Assembly: GCF_000183745.1 (NCBI RefSeq)
Contig: NC_014761.1
Span: forward strand, 806,001-870,000
DNA: 64,000 nt
From: Oceanithermus profundus DSM 14977
Lineage (GTDB): Bacteria > Deinococcota > Deinococci > Deinococcales > Marinithermaceae
Direction of reading: 5' to 3'
Below are positions 36,058 through 44,730 of this stretch, in pieces. The notes under the pieces are model-generated. The model did no database searches. It was not told the DNA's origin and saw nothing but the letters and a program-made list of their open reading frames with translations. Positions within the stretch are counted from its first letter, which is position 1. The number at the start of each line of letters is the position of its first letter. Made by a program: the position numbers and the translations under genes.

Positions 36058-39000
36058 GGGTTCCGTGGGTTCGGGCCTCGCGCCAACGCAGGCGGGCCCA
36101 CGCCCCCAGGATACCGTAGCCGCCCAGCCCGCGGGCGGGTCCGGGGGCGGGCGATTCCAGCTGCAGCAGGAGGGAGCGGCGCCAGGTCTCCTGCGCCGCC
36201 AGCGAGGCCTCGAAGCGCAACAGGTGTTCGATGGGCTCGCCCTGCGCCAGCGCCACCTCCGCACGCAGCAACCGCGCGGTCTCCCCGACGACGACGAAGC
36301 CTCCGGCGCTGGCGCGCCGTTGCAGGTGGCGGGCGAGCGCCAGCGCCTTCTGAGGGTGGCGCTGCATCAGGTAGAGGCCCCAGAGGATCAGGGTCAGGTA
36401 GTGCAGGTAGGGCCCGCTGGCGCGGGCCTCCTTGCGCGCGGCCTTGAGGATCGGCACCGGGTCGCCGCCGTTCCGCCAGGTGCGCAGCGCCTCGGAAAGC
36501 GCGAAGAGGAGCCGGCCCGGCGGCGTGGCCGCGGCGGCGTGGCGTCGTTGCAGCTCGCGGAAGCGCCGTTCGCCGCGCCGCCCTCCGCGCAGGGCGTAGG
36601 CCAGCGCCAGGTTGGCGGCCAGCCAGGGATGGGGTTCGGAGCGGTAGACCTCCTCACCCAGGGCGACGGCCTCGGCCAGGCGGCCGGTCTCGATGAGGAA
36701 GCGCATGCGGATGGCGTGAATGCGGGCGCGTTCGTCGGGGGTGCGGGCGTGGTCCAGGTGCTGCTCCGCCTGATCGAGCGCCGCCCGCGCGGCCCCGGCG
36801 CGGCCCTGGTCGAGCCACAGGCCCGCACGCACGCTCCAGGCGGTGGTGGCCAGCCCGGGGTGCGCCTTGCGCGCGTGTTCGACCGCGCGGTCCGCCCATT
36901 CCGCGGCGACGTTGAGCCGCTCCGCCATCCACTCGAAGCCGCTGATCGCGAGGGCGGCCTCCGCCGCACGGCTTTCGTTGTGGCTTTGCAGGTAGAGGCG
37001 GTAAGCCGTGCGCATCGCCGCGGCGGCCTCCTCCAACCGGCCCAGCTGCGCCAGCGTTTCGGCGAGCAGGCGCTCGTAGGCGGCCTGCTGCTCTACGGTG
37101 CCGTCGATGCTCATGGCGCGCAGCCGCTGCAGTCGTTCCGCGGCCGGCTCCAGCGCCAGCAGCGCCAGCGTCACCTCCGGGTCGCCGCGGCGAAGTTTGA
37201 GGTAGCGGCTCAGGTTGACGCGGGCCTCCCGCACCCTGCCCAGGCGCGCCTGGGCGAGGCCCGTCAGGCGCACGGCCTCCTCCGAGGTTTCCGGCTCGAG
37301 CCAGCGCAAGGCCGTTTCCGGCGAGCCGCCTTCGAGGTGCAGCGCCGCCAGGCGCAGCCGCGCCTCGGACCGCTCCGCTTCGGGCAAGAGCGGCAGCGCC
37401 GTCAGGTAGTGCTGCTCGGCCCCGCGGAAGATGCCCTCGCGCTTCTGCGCGTCCCCGGCCCGCAGGTAGGCGCGGGCGGCTTCGCGTTCCCGTCCTGCGA
37501 GCAGGGCGTGCTCGGCCGCGAGCGCGGCCAGCCGGCCTCCGGGCCGCTGTTCGAGCCAGCGCCAGTACGCTTCGTGCAGACGCCGGCGTTCCTCGCGCGA
37601 GAGGAAGAGGCGGGCCGCGCGCTGCAGGAGCGGATCCGCCACCCGCAGGATCGTCTCGTCATCGCGCGCCGCCGGCTCCGCCAGAAGGTACCCGTCGGCC
37701 ACCAGATCGTCCACGGCGTCGCGCGCGTCCTCCCCGAGGAGCTCTTGGATCAGGCCCGTCCAGCTTCCCGGTTGGCCCAGCGCGGCGTAGAGCAGGACCT
37801 TGCGGTGGAGCGGCTGCAGCGTGTCCAGGCGCGACTGGTAGGCCGCCATCACCGAGGTGCCGGGGTCGCCCGAAAGCGCCAGGAAACGCAGCGCCAGGGG
37901 CAGGCCGCCGCTTTCGCGGTAGATCGCCGCGCGCTCTTCGGGCGAGAGTTCGGGGTTGAGGTGGCGCAGGTAGGCGTCGGCGTCCTTGGGTTTGAGGGGC
38001 CCGAGCACCAGATCCGCGCCGGAGGCCGGCGAGCGCCGCAGCACCAGCACGGTCAAGCCGCGCAGCGGCTCGCGGCGCAGCCCCTGGAGCATGCGCTCGA
38101 GCAGCACGTGGTCGCGCGGCCCGCTGCGCACCACCACGACGGTCGGGCGTTCGTCGGCGAGGTGCTGCAGGATGCGGCGGAAGCTGCGGACCAGGGTGCT
38201 TTCCAGGTCTTCCGGCGGTGCGGGCCGCTCCGGCTCCAGGCCCAGCGCGTAGGCGAGGACCCGCCGGTCGAGGTCCGCGAGGGGGAGGCGCTCCAGGATC
38301 GCCTCGGGGGGCAGCCCCAGCCCGCGCGTGAGCACCTGTTGCAGGGTCTCGCGCAGGGGGACCCCCAGCTCGAGGTCGGGCACGTGGAGGGTGCGCAGCC
38401 GGCCCGACCTGCGGCGCAGGGCCTCTTCGACGAGAAAGGTCTTCCCGGCGCCGATCGGCCCCGAGATGACCGCGACCCGGCCGCCGCCCTGCTCGGCTTC
38501 CAGGATCCAGGCGGTTACCTGCTCCAGCTCGCGCTCGCGGCCGAAAAGGGGGTGGTTGCGCGCACCCCAACCGTGGAAGACCCAGACCGGTTGCGGTTCG
38601 CGGAAACCCTTGAAGAGGCGCGGTTTCAGGCGTTCGAGGTTGGCCTCGGGGACCAGCTGCGCGGTGACCTGGTCGAGCCAGACGACGCCGCCGGGGGCCG
38701 ACGCCGCCAGGCGCTGGGCCAGGTTGACGGGGTTGCCGATCACGGTTTGGTGCTGCCCCTGCTCGCTGCCCAGGGGGCCGAGCAGCACCAGCCCGGTGGC
38801 CAGCCCCACGCGGCCGCGCAGCAGCTCCGGCGAGCCCTCCTGGGTGGCCTCCACCATGCAGGCGGCGGCCTGCAGCGCCCGCATGGGTTCGTTTTCCCGG
38901 CTCTTCTGCAGCCCGAAGACCGCGAGCATGCCGTCGCCGAAGAACTTGTCGACGTAGCCCCCCTGCGCGGTCACGCAGTCGCGGGCGCGCTCGAGCAGGC

Positions 39001-39187
39001 GGTGGACGGTGCGGTGGGTTTCCTCGAGGTCGTGGGCGCTGGTGTAGCGGCTGAAGTTGGTGAGGTCGAAGAACAGGGCCGTCGCCCAGCGCCGCTGGGG
39101 CAGCGGGGCCGGGCTGAGCGGGTGGCCGCAGTGCCCGCAGAAACGGAAGCCCTCGGGGTTGCGCGCGCCGCAGCGGGAGCAGCGCAC
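36032..39187 (-). CDS. Zinc-ribbon, class III nucleotide cyclase, AAA and TPR signalling protein
   Basis: A 1051-residue protein. Residues 1-25 are a zinc ribbon (CSRCGARNPEGFRFCGHCG). A class III cyclase domain follows with both metal-binding aspartates (ALFFDLTNFSRY and FFGDGMLAVFG), the purine-site lysine just before that, and the catalytic Asn/Arg pair in GNPVNLAQRLA, so it should be active. An AAA/STAND NTPase begins near residue 225 with Walker A ISGPIGAGKTFLVEEA; the expected Walker B acidic pair is not clear (VVVVRSGPRD). The C-terminal 500 residues are TPR-like helices. GTG start directly after the preceding stop. Signal and output are unknown. Confidence 0.88.
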   Translation of the reverse strand: MRCSRCGARNPEGFRFCGHCGHPLSPAPLPQRRWATALFFDLTNFSRYTSAHDLEETHRTVHRLLERARDCVTAQGGYVDKFFGDGMLAVFGLQKSRENEPMRALQAAACMVEATQEGSPELLRGRVGLATGLVLLGPLGSEQGQHQTVIGNPVNLAQRLAASAPGGVVWLDQVTAQLVPEANLERLKPRLFKGFREPQPVWVFHGWGARNHPLFGRERELEQVTAWILEAEQGGGRVAVISGPIGAGKTFLVEEALRRRSGRLRTLHVPDLELGVPLRETLQQVLTRGLGLPPEAILERLPLADLDRRVLAYALGLEPERPAPPEDLESTLVRSFRRILQHLADERPTVVVVRSGPRDHVLLERMLQGLRREPLRGLTVLVLRRSPASGADLVLGPLKPKDADAYLRHLNPELSPEERAAIYRESGGLPLALRFLALSGDPGTSVMAAYQSRLDTLQPLHRKVLLYAALGQPGSWTGLIQELLGEDARDAVDDLVADGYLLAEPAARDDETILRVADPLLQRAARLFLSREERRRLHEAYWRWLEQRPGGRLAALAAEHALLAGREREAARAYLRAGDAQKREGIFRGAEQHYLTALPLLPEAERSEARLRLAALHLEGGSPETALRWLEPETSEEAVRLTGLAQARLGRVREARVNLSRYLKLRRGDPEVTLALLALEPAAERLQRLRAMSIDGTVEQQAAYERLLAETLAQLGRLEEAAAAMRTAYRLYLQSHNESRAAEAALAISGFEWMAERLNVAAEWADRAVEHARKAHPGLATTAWSVRAGLWLDQGRAGAARAALDQAEQHLDHARTPDERARIHAIRMRFLIETGRLAEAVALGEEVYRSEPHPWLAANLALAYALRGGRRGERRFRELQRRHAAAATPPGRLLFALSEALRTWRNGGDPVPILKAARKEARASGPYLHYLTLILWGLYLMQRHPQKALALARHLQRRASAGGFVVVGETARLLRAEVALAQGEPIEHLLRFEASLAAQETWRRSLLLQLESPAPGPARGLGGYGILGAWARLRWREARTHGTHGSSRRNP

Positions 39188-39610
39188 CTAGACGCGCCCC
39201 CCTTCGCTGCGGAAGGCCATCAGGGGCGGTTCGGCGGTGACCTCGATCTCCATCCCCGTCTCCAGGGGCTCGTCCGAGGCCAGCACCAGCGGCAGGCCGC
39301 AGTCGAGCAGGTAAAAGCCCGGTGCGATCTCGCGCTGGACGCGTCCGCAAAGGCGGTGGCGGCCGCCCGCGAGGGCCTGGACGCCCGGGGGCTGCTTGCG
39401 GTAGCGGAACGAGGCCACCACGGCGTGGAGCACGAGCTCGACGGGCCCGCTCGGCGACGGCGGCGCCCCGCGGTCGAAGGGGTAGAGCACGCCCACGGGG
39501 GTTACCGCCTCCAGCAGCGGGTAGCCGAAGGGCTGGGGCAAGAGCTCCACCGCGACCGCGTACTCCGCAAACCGTTCCGCGAAGGCTTCGGGCCCTTCTT
39601 CGTAGGCCAT
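39188..39610 (-). CDS. Unknown protein upstream of the cyclase gene
   Basis: A 140-residue protein with no recognised domain. It seems mostly beta-structured with hydrophobic strands (VELVLHAVVASFRY, GFYLLDCGLPLVLAS) and no signal peptide. It is the first gene of a three-gene operon, followed without gap by the cyclase/AAA/TPR gene and then dnaG. A TAAACT box stands 6 nt before the ATG, suggesting a leaderless transcript. Two cysteines (CGRV and LDCG) are about 18 residues apart. Binding to the cyclase protein is a guess from context only. Confidence 0.75.
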   Translation of the reverse strand: MAYEEGPEAFAERFAEYAVAVELLPQPFGYPLLEAVTPVGVLYPFDRGAPPSPSGPVELVLHAVVASFRYRKQPPGVQALAGGRHRLCGRVQREIAPGFYLLDCGLPLVLASDEPLETGMEIEVTAEPPLMAFRSEGGRV

Positions 39611-39616
39611 GAGAAC

Positions 39617-39622
39617 AGTTTA
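39617..39622 (-). promoter_or_regulatory. -10 box of the leaderless unknown-cyclase-dnaG operon
   Basis: TAAACT on the minus strand ends 6 nt before the ATG at 39610, immediately behind the bamA terminator. Confidence 0.55.
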
Positions 39623-39637
39623 AATTGGTCCTGCCCG

Positions 39638-39667
39638 AAAAGCGTACCCCCAGTCAAGGGGGTACGC
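39638..39667 (-). terminator. bamA: Intrinsic terminator of bamA
   Basis: A 10-bp perfect stem (39658-39667 with 39642-39651, loop of six) followed on the minus strand by TTTT (39641-39638). It sits 11 nt after the bamA stop. Confidence 0.85.
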
Positions 39668-39677
39668 CGCGGGGAGG

Positions 39678-42128
39678 CTAGAAGACGGGGCCGATGCGGA
39701 AGTGGAAGACCCCGCTGGGGTGGGCGGCGCTGAAGCCGTAGTCGAAGCGCAGCGCCGGCAGCAGCACCGAGCCGTAACCCAGGTTCAGCTGCACCCCGGC
39801 CCCGAAACCGGTCTTGAGGTCGAGCGCCTCGCCGGGGTTCCAGACCGAGCCGACGTCCACGAAGAGGATGCCGATCACGGTCTGGCTGATCGCGGTCTGC
39901 AGGTTGAAGTCATAGCGGTACTCGAGCGAGCTGCCCAGCAGGTAGCGGCCGGAGAGCTCCATGGGGTTGTAGCCGCGCAGGGTGGCGATCTCGGTCTGGT
40001 TGCCACCGAGGAAGAAGACGCGGCTCGCCGGCGGATCCCCCAGGACCGCGCCCGCCGAGGCCCGCAGGGCGAAGACCTGGCGCGGGTCGCCCTCGACGAT
40101 CGTGTAGGTCTTGAAGTTGACCCAGCCCGGCACGAACTGGCTGAGCGCGCCGCCGTAGGGCAGGTTGAGGCCGTAGGCGAGCGATCCGGTGAGGGTAAAG
40201 CCCTGGCTGGGGAACTGGGGGTTTTCGACCGTGCTGTAGGTGGCCGAGGCCCCGATCGAGTAGCTCTGGTAGGGGATGGGGAGCAGGCTGCGGGCGGTGG
40301 CCTCGTCGGGGGTGCTGGGTTTGTTGGGGTCGTAGACCTCCAGCTTGGGGTAGACCCACTCCGCGTCCAGGTTGGCGAAGACCTTCAGGTTCTCGAGCTC
40401 GCCCGACCAGGGGCGGCCGATGGAGAACTTGCCGCCGCTGCGGCGCTCGGTGTACTCCCAGCCGGTGTCGTTCCCGTTCGCGTCCTCGAGCGGCAGGTTG
40501 CCCTGGGGGTAGGTGTAGATGCTGAGGCTGAGGCTGGTGGGCACCTGCTGGAAGTCGAGCGCGTCGAGCCAGAGCCAGGGGATGTTGTAGCTGGCGCGCA
40601 GGGTCAGGTTGTCGCCCGCGTCGTTCTCGCCGAAGGTCAGGTTAAGGCTGGCCTGGTGGGCGCGGCCCCAAAGGTTCTTGCTCTCGAGCGTGGCCTGGCC
40701 GCTCCAGCCTTCGATGCTGGACCAGGCCACTGCGGGCGCCAGGACGGTGGACTTGGCCTCCTTGAGGCCGAGCACCAGCACCACGCGGTCGGGCGCCGTT
40801 CCGGGGGCGGTCGAGACCGCAGGGGGTTCGGCGAGCAGCCCCGAGCGCAGCAGGTTGCTGATCCCCTTGCGGATCGCGGGAACCGAGAAGAGCTCGCCGG
40901 GGCGGGGGAGTTCGCGGAGGATGACGAAGTCCTGGGTGTTGTGCGCCCCCTGCCACTCGAGGCGGTAGCCTTCGATGCGCAGCTCGTGTACCTTCTGCAC
41001 GTAGACGCCGTCCTTGAAGGCGAAATCGGGTTGGGGGCGGATCTCGTACCCCGCCTCCCGGTAGGCCTTCTGGATCCTCAGGAAGTCCTCCTGGGCCAGC
41101 TCGGGCGAGAAGAGGTCGCCCGGCTCCAGCCGCAGCAGCGACTTCAGGGTTTCCGGGTCCAGCGCGGTCGCGCCCTCGATGCGGACCTCGCGGATCTTGC
41201 CGTAGCGGACCGCCCCCGGGGTGAGGACGACGCGCACCCCGTCGCTGCCGACGGGCTCGAGCTGCAGCCGGACCTCTCGCTCGAGCTGCCGCGACAGCCG
41301 GGCGATCTCGTCGAGCAGCCGGTCGTAGTTGAGCACCTGGCCGAGCGGCACCTGGGGCTGGACCCCGCCCAGCGCCGAGGCGTCCACCTCCACGACCTTG
41401 AGCTCGCGCACGAAGACGGTGAGCACTCCGTCCTCCAGCCGCGAACGCCGGGTGTCGACGCCCGAGAAGCGGTAGCCGGCGTCGAAGTAAGTGCGGTTCA
41501 CCTGGTCCACGGCCGCGCGGTACAGGTCCCAGGCGAAGCTTCCGTGGTCGAGCAGCGGCTTGAAGGCCGCGCGCAGCTCGGACTCGGGGAAGACGGTCGC
41601 CCCTTCGAGCGCCAGCTTCTTGACCGGCGGCGTCTCCTTGACCGTATAGACCAGCTGCACGCCGCCCTCGCCCTCGCGGGTCTCGAGCGTCACCTCGGGC
41701 ACGAAGGGGAAGCCGCGCTCGCGGTAGAACGAGGCCAGCCGGTCCGCCCCCTCGCGCGCCCGCACCGGGTTGTAGGTGGCGCCGGGACCGAGCGCGAGCT
41801 CGTCCCCGAGGAGCTGCGCGAGTTCCTCGGGGGCGAAGGCCTCGGCCTTCACCTCCACCCCTGCGATCGGGGGGTTGGGCTCGAGCCGGACGCGCAGCAC
41901 GTCGCCCTCGAGGGCGACCTCAACCTTACGGAAGTAGCCGCTCTCCATGAGTGCGGCGCGCACGGCCTCGAGGTCGATCGAGGCCGTGTCCTGCCCGGGT
42001 TCCACGGGCAGGGCCACGCGCGCCAGCGCGGTGAGCACCGGGTCCGCCCCCTCTATGCGGATCTCGGCGAGGGGGGCGGCCAGGGCGAAGCCGGTGAGCA
42101 GGAGGACGAGGACCAGGTAACGTCGCAT
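39678..42128 (-). CDS. bamA: BamA/Omp85 outer-membrane assembly protein
   Basis: The central pore of the outer-membrane protein insertion machine. The 816-residue precursor has a signal peptide (MRRYLVLVLLLTGFALA). Several POTRA repeats follow (for example PVKKLALEGATVFPESELRAAF and YGKIREVRIEGATALDPETLK). The C-terminal 16-strand barrel starts about residue 450, with the conserved FFLGGNQTEIATLRGYNP region (a VRGF-type loop) and VGILFVDVGSVW. It ends in a terminal phenylalanine. This shows a true outer membrane. A TAGCAT box lies 6 nt before the ATG; the gene is divergent from the nucleoside phosphorylase gene. Confidence 0.93.
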   Translation of the reverse strand: MRRYLVLVLLLTGFALAAPLAEIRIEGADPVLTALARVALPVEPGQDTASIDLEAVRAALMESGYFRKVEVALEGDVLRVRLEPNPPIAGVEVKAEAFAPEELAQLLGDELALGPGATYNPVRAREGADRLASFYRERGFPFVPEVTLETREGEGGVQLVYTVKETPPVKKLALEGATVFPESELRAAFKPLLDHGSFAWDLYRAAVDQVNRTYFDAGYRFSGVDTRRSRLEDGVLTVFVRELKVVEVDASALGGVQPQVPLGQVLNYDRLLDEIARLSRQLEREVRLQLEPVGSDGVRVVLTPGAVRYGKIREVRIEGATALDPETLKSLLRLEPGDLFSPELAQEDFLRIQKAYREAGYEIRPQPDFAFKDGVYVQKVHELRIEGYRLEWQGAHNTQDFVILRELPRPGELFSVPAIRKGISNLLRSGLLAEPPAVSTAPGTAPDRVVLVLGLKEAKSTVLAPAVAWSSIEGWSGQATLESKNLWGRAHQASLNLTFGENDAGDNLTLRASYNIPWLWLDALDFQQVPTSLSLSIYTYPQGNLPLEDANGNDTGWEYTERRSGGKFSIGRPWSGELENLKVFANLDAEWVYPKLEVYDPNKPSTPDEATARSLLPIPYQSYSIGASATYSTVENPQFPSQGFTLTGSLAYGLNLPYGGALSQFVPGWVNFKTYTIVEGDPRQVFALRASAGAVLGDPPASRVFFLGGNQTEIATLRGYNPMELSGRYLLGSSLEYRYDFNLQTAISQTVIGILFVDVGSVWNPGEALDLKTGFGAGVQLNLGYGSVLLPALRFDYGFSAAHPSGVFHFRIGPVF

Positions 42129-42134
42129 ACCCTG

Positions 42135-42140
42135 ATGCTA
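42135..42140 (-). promoter_or_regulatory. bamA: -10 box of leaderless bamA
   Basis: TAGCAT on the minus strand ends 6 nt before the bamA ATG; no ribosome-binding site. Confidence 0.55.
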
Positions 42141-42175
42141 CCGCCACGGGTGAAGTGGGCGTGAGACCCGTGTGG

Positions 42176-42181
42176 TAACGT
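42176..42181 (+). promoter_or_regulatory. -10 box of the leaderless purine nucleoside phosphorylase gene
   Basis: TAACGT ends 6 nt before the GTG at 42188. The same hexamer at the same distance occurs before the YdcF-like gene (44657-44662). A nearby TAATAT (42181-42186) is too close to the start to serve. Confidence 0.45.
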
Positions 42182-42187
42182 AATATC

Positions 42188-43009
42188 GTGAGCTACGAGG
42201 CGATCATGAACGCGGTGGAGGCGGTGCGCGCGCGCACCGATTTTTCACCGGAACTGGGCCTCGTTCTGGGGTCGGGCCTGGGCCCGCTCGCGGACGAGAT
42301 CGACACCGTGGCCGAGATCCCCTACGGCGAGGTTCCGGGCTTCCCGGTATCGACCGCGCCGGGCCACGAGGGCAAGCTGATCCTGGGCCGGCTCGCGGGG
42401 CGGCCCGTGGTGGCCTACAAGGGCCGGGTGCACTTCTACGAGGGCTACCCCATGGAGCAGGTGGTCTTTCCGGTGCGGGTCGGCTACTTCCTGGGCGCCG
42501 AGCGCTTCGTCGTCACCTCGGCCGCCGGGGGGCTCAACCCGAACTTCCAGGCGGGCGACTTCATGCTCCACCTGGACTTCATCAACGCCATGGGGGAGAA
42601 CCCGCTGCGCGGCCCCAACGACCCCCGGCTCGGCCCCCGGTTCCCCGTGACCTTCGACGCCTACGACCCCGAGTACCTGGAGGTGGCGCGGCGGGTGGCC
42701 CGGGCCCAGGACGTGCGCCTGCGCGAGGGCGTCTACCTGGCCATCAGCGGCCCCAGCTACGCCAGCCGCAGTGAGCTGAGGGTCTACCGCTACGGGATGT
42801 ACGCCGACGCCATCGGGATGTCCACGGTGCCCGAGGTGATCGCCCTGCGCCACCTGGGGGCGCGGGTGCTGGGGCTCTCGACGATCACCGACATGGCGCT
42901 GGCCGACAGCACCCACCACGCCGACGAGCAAGAGGTGATCCGGGTGGCCGAGGAGCGCAGCCCGGTCTTCCGCAAGCTCGTGACCGGCATCGTCGCCGAG
43001 CTGCCCTGA
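42188..43009 (+). CDS. Purine nucleoside phosphorylase (class I trimeric type)
   Basis: Cleaves purine (deoxy)ribonucleosides with phosphate in salvage. The 273-residue length and motifs LGLVLGSGLGPLADEI (phosphate site), GRVHFYEGYPMEQVVFPVR, FVVTSAAGGLNPNF, LAISGPSYASRSELRVY and the GMSTVPEVIALRHLG ending TDMAL identify the trimeric type. The substrate-determining residue Asn (guanosine/inosine) is replaced around TITDMALADST, so 6-oxo versus 6-amino preference is open. It begins with GTG behind a leaderless-type box. YggS follows after 3 nt. Confidence 0.92.
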   Translation: MSYEAIMNAVEAVRARTDFSPELGLVLGSGLGPLADEIDTVAEIPYGEVPGFPVSTAPGHEGKLILGRLAGRPVVAYKGRVHFYEGYPMEQVVFPVRVGYFLGAERFVVTSAAGGLNPNFQAGDFMLHLDFINAMGENPLRGPNDPRLGPRFPVTFDAYDPEYLEVARRVARAQDVRLREGVYLAISGPSYASRSELRVYRYGMYADAIGMSTVPEVIALRHLGARVLGLSTITDMALADSTHHADEQEVIRVAEERSPVFRKLVTGIVAELP

Positions 43010-43012
43010 ACC

Positions 43013-43654
43013 ATGCCGCTGCCCGAGGTCCTCGCCCGCATCGAGGCCGCGGCCCGGCGCGCCGGGCGTGACCCGGCGAGCGTGCGCCTGGTGGCCGTGA
43101 CCAAGGGCCGCGATCTGGCCGAAATCGAACGCAAGGTGCTGCGCTACGGCGACTTTCCCCTGGGCGAGAACCGCATCCAGGAGGCGCGCGCCAAGATCGC
43201 CGCCTGGCCCGAGCGCGAGTGGCACTTCATCGGGCCCCTGCAGCGCAACAAGGTGCGCTACCTGCGCCCCTTCCGGCTGGTGCACTCCGTGGACTCGCTG
43301 CGGCTCGCCGAGGCGCTGGCCGCGCGCGCGAAGCGCGAGGGCTACCGGCCGCGGATCCTGCTCGAGGTGAACGTGGCCCGGGAGCCGCAGAAGCACGGCT
43401 TCGATCCGGACGAGGTGGACGCGGCGGTGCAGGCGGTGCGCCAGCTGGAACCCCTGGAGCTGCGGGGGCTGATGACGATGGCCCCCCTCGCCGAAGACCC
43501 CGAGGAGGTGCGCTGGGTCTTCCGCGAGCTGGCCCGGATGGCGCGCCACCTGGGCCTGCCCGAGCTGTCGATGGGGATGTCCGGCGACTTTGAGGTGGCC
43601 GTCGAGGAAGGGGCCACCCTGGTGCGGGTGGGCCGGGCGCTCTTCGAAGGGTAG
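43013..43654 (+). CDS. YggS family pyridoxal phosphate homeostasis protein
   Basis: A 213-residue PLP-binding single-domain protein of the YggS/PROSC family, which buffers pyridoxal phosphate and affects amino-acid pools. The PLP lysine is in [15 protein letters not shown], followed by [29 protein letters not shown] and the C-terminal [23 protein letters not shown]. The gene lies between the nucleoside phosphorylase (3 nt) and divIVA; neighbourhood with divIVA is common across bacteria. Confidence 0.93.
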   Translation: MPLPEVLARIEAAARRAGRDPASVRLVAVTKGRDLAEIERKVLRYGDFPLGENRIQEARAKIAAWPEREWHFIGPLQRNKVRYLRPFRLVHSVDSLRLAEALAARAKREGYRPRILLEVNVAREPQKHGFDPDEVDAAVQAVRQLEPLELRGLMTMAPLAEDPEEVRWVFRELARMARHLGLPELSMGMSGDFEVAVEEGATLVRVGRALFEG

Positions 43655-43657
43655 ACT
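43652..43657 (+). promoter_or_regulatory. -10 box upstream of divIVA
   Basis: TAGACT overlaps the yggS stop and ends 8 nt before the divIVA ATG, so divIVA may have its own leaderless or nearly leaderless transcript. Confidence 0.4.
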
Positions 43658-43665
43658 GGTCAGCG

Positions 43666-44112
43666 ATGGAGTTCAACTCGCTCGACATCCGATACCAGGA
43701 GTTCAAGCGCGGCCTGCGCGGTTACGCGGTCGAGGAAGTGCGCGCCTACCTGGCGCAGCTGGCCGACTTCGTCGCCGAGCTGGTCGAGGAAAAGCAGCGC
43801 CTCGAGCAGCAGGTGGCCGAGCTGGAGGAGAGCCTCCAGCAACACCGCCAGAACGAGGAGGAGCTCAAGCGTGCCGTGGTGGCCGCCGAGCGCATCGCCC
43901 GCGACGTCAAGCAGCAGGCGCAGCGGGAGGCCGAGCTGATCGTCAAGGAGGCCCAGAGCCTCAAGGAGCAGACCCTGCGCGAGGCGGTGGAGCACGTGAA
44001 ACGGGTCCAGCGCGACCTGGACGTGCTGCGCCGCGAGCGCGACCTCTTCAAGGAGCAGTTCCGGGCCCTGCTCGAGGGCTACCTCAAATCCCTCGAAAAC
44101 GGCGGCGACTGA
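43666..44112 (+). CDS. DivIVA-domain cell division protein
   Basis: A 148-residue coiled-coil protein. The N-terminal DivIVA lipid-binding segment is visible (SLDIRYQEFKRGLRGYAVEEVRAYL), with the conserved Gly-Tyr hook, followed by a continuous coiled coil to residue 140 rich in Glu, Gln and Lys. DivIVA proteins sense negative membrane curvature at poles and septa and organise wall growth or division. Start chosen at the conserved N terminus. It converges with the YdcF-like gene with a 4-nt gap. Confidence 0.9.
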   Translation: MEFNSLDIRYQEFKRGLRGYAVEEVRAYLAQLADFVAELVEEKQRLEQQVAELEESLQQHRQNEEELKRAVVAAERIARDVKQQAQREAELIVKEAQSLKEQTLREAVEHVKRVQRDLDVLRRERDLFKEQFRALLEGYLKSLENGGD

Positions 44113-44116
44113 AGCC

Positions 44117-44650
44117 TCAGTGGGTGAACCCCAGCCGCGCGAGCGCGTAGAGCAGCCGCTCGCGCAACCGGTAGGTCGTGGAGAAGTGCCCCTGCACCGG
44201 CCAGCCGCGCGCCTCGAGGCCGAGCCGGCGCGCCAGCAGCAGCGCGCGCGGCAGGTGGGGCTCGTCGGTGACGATCCAGACGGGGCCGGGCTCGAGCAGC
44301 GGCCGGGCCCGCACCAGGTTCTCCCAGGTGCTGTGGCTCTCGGTCTCGCAGGCGAGCGCCGCGGCGGGCACCCCGCGCGCCTCCAGGTAGCGGCAGCCCG
44401 ACGCCCCCTCGCTGAAGCGGTCGCCGGGGGCGCGGCCGCCGCTCACCACGATGCGCGCCGCCCGGCCGCTTCGGTAGAGTTCCAGCGCCGCGTCCAGGCG
44501 GGCGCGGAAGACGGGCGAGGGGACGCCGTCGTACTGGGCCGCGCCCAGCACCAGTGCTTGCCGGGGTTCGGCCGCGGCCTCGGGCACGCGGGCCGCCACC
44601 AGCGCCCCCAAGAGCGCCAGCCCGGCGAGCCCCACGCGCCATCCCCGCAC
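44117..44650 (-). CDS. YdcF-like (DUF218) membrane-associated protein
   Basis: A 177-residue DUF218 protein. An N-terminal hydrophobic signal or anchor (VGLAGLALLGALVAARV) precedes the domain: ALVLGAAQYDGVPSPVFRARLD, IVVSGGRAPGDRFSEG, ACETESHSTWENL and VWIVTDEPHLPRALLLARRLG. Relatives act around the envelope (YdcF, SanA, ElyC), and ElyC influences peptidoglycan assembly; the biochemical activity is unsettled. The GTG start at 44650 is preceded at 6 nt by TAACGT. It is divergent from hflX. Confidence 0.85.
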   Translation of the reverse strand: MRGWRVGLAGLALLGALVAARVPEAAAEPRQALVLGAAQYDGVPSPVFRARLDAALELYRSGRAARIVVSGGRAPGDRFSEGASGCRYLEARGVPAAALACETESHSTWENLVRARPLLEPGPVWIVTDEPHLPRALLLARRLGLEARGWPVQGHFSTTYRLRERLLYALARLGFTH

Positions 44651-44656
44651 GGCCCC

Positions 44657-44662
44657 ACGTTA
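44657..44662 (-). promoter_or_regulatory. -10 box of the leaderless YdcF-like gene
   Basis: TAACGT on the minus strand ends 6 nt before the GTG at 44650. Confidence 0.45.
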
Positions 44663-44693
44663 CCCACGCGGCCGGAGAATGTCCAGTTCGTGG

Positions 44694-44699
44694 TAGAAT
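44694..44699 (+). promoter_or_regulatory. hflX: -10 box of hflX
   Basis: TAGAAT lies 31 nt before the hflX ATG, so unlike its neighbours hflX seems to have a short leader. That leader contains the repeated word GACGCAG/GCGCAA but no clear ribosome-binding site. Confidence 0.4.
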
Positions 44700-44730
44700 G
44701 TAACTGCGCAAAAGACGCAGCGAAACGTAC

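Noticed and set aside
36017-39733. A 1238-codon open frame on the plus strand opposite the cyclase gene
   Set aside because: It is the antisense shadow of the minus-strand gene in very GC-rich DNA; its translation is Arg/Gly/Gln-rich low-complexity with no domain, while the minus strand encodes clear cyclase and NTPase motifs.
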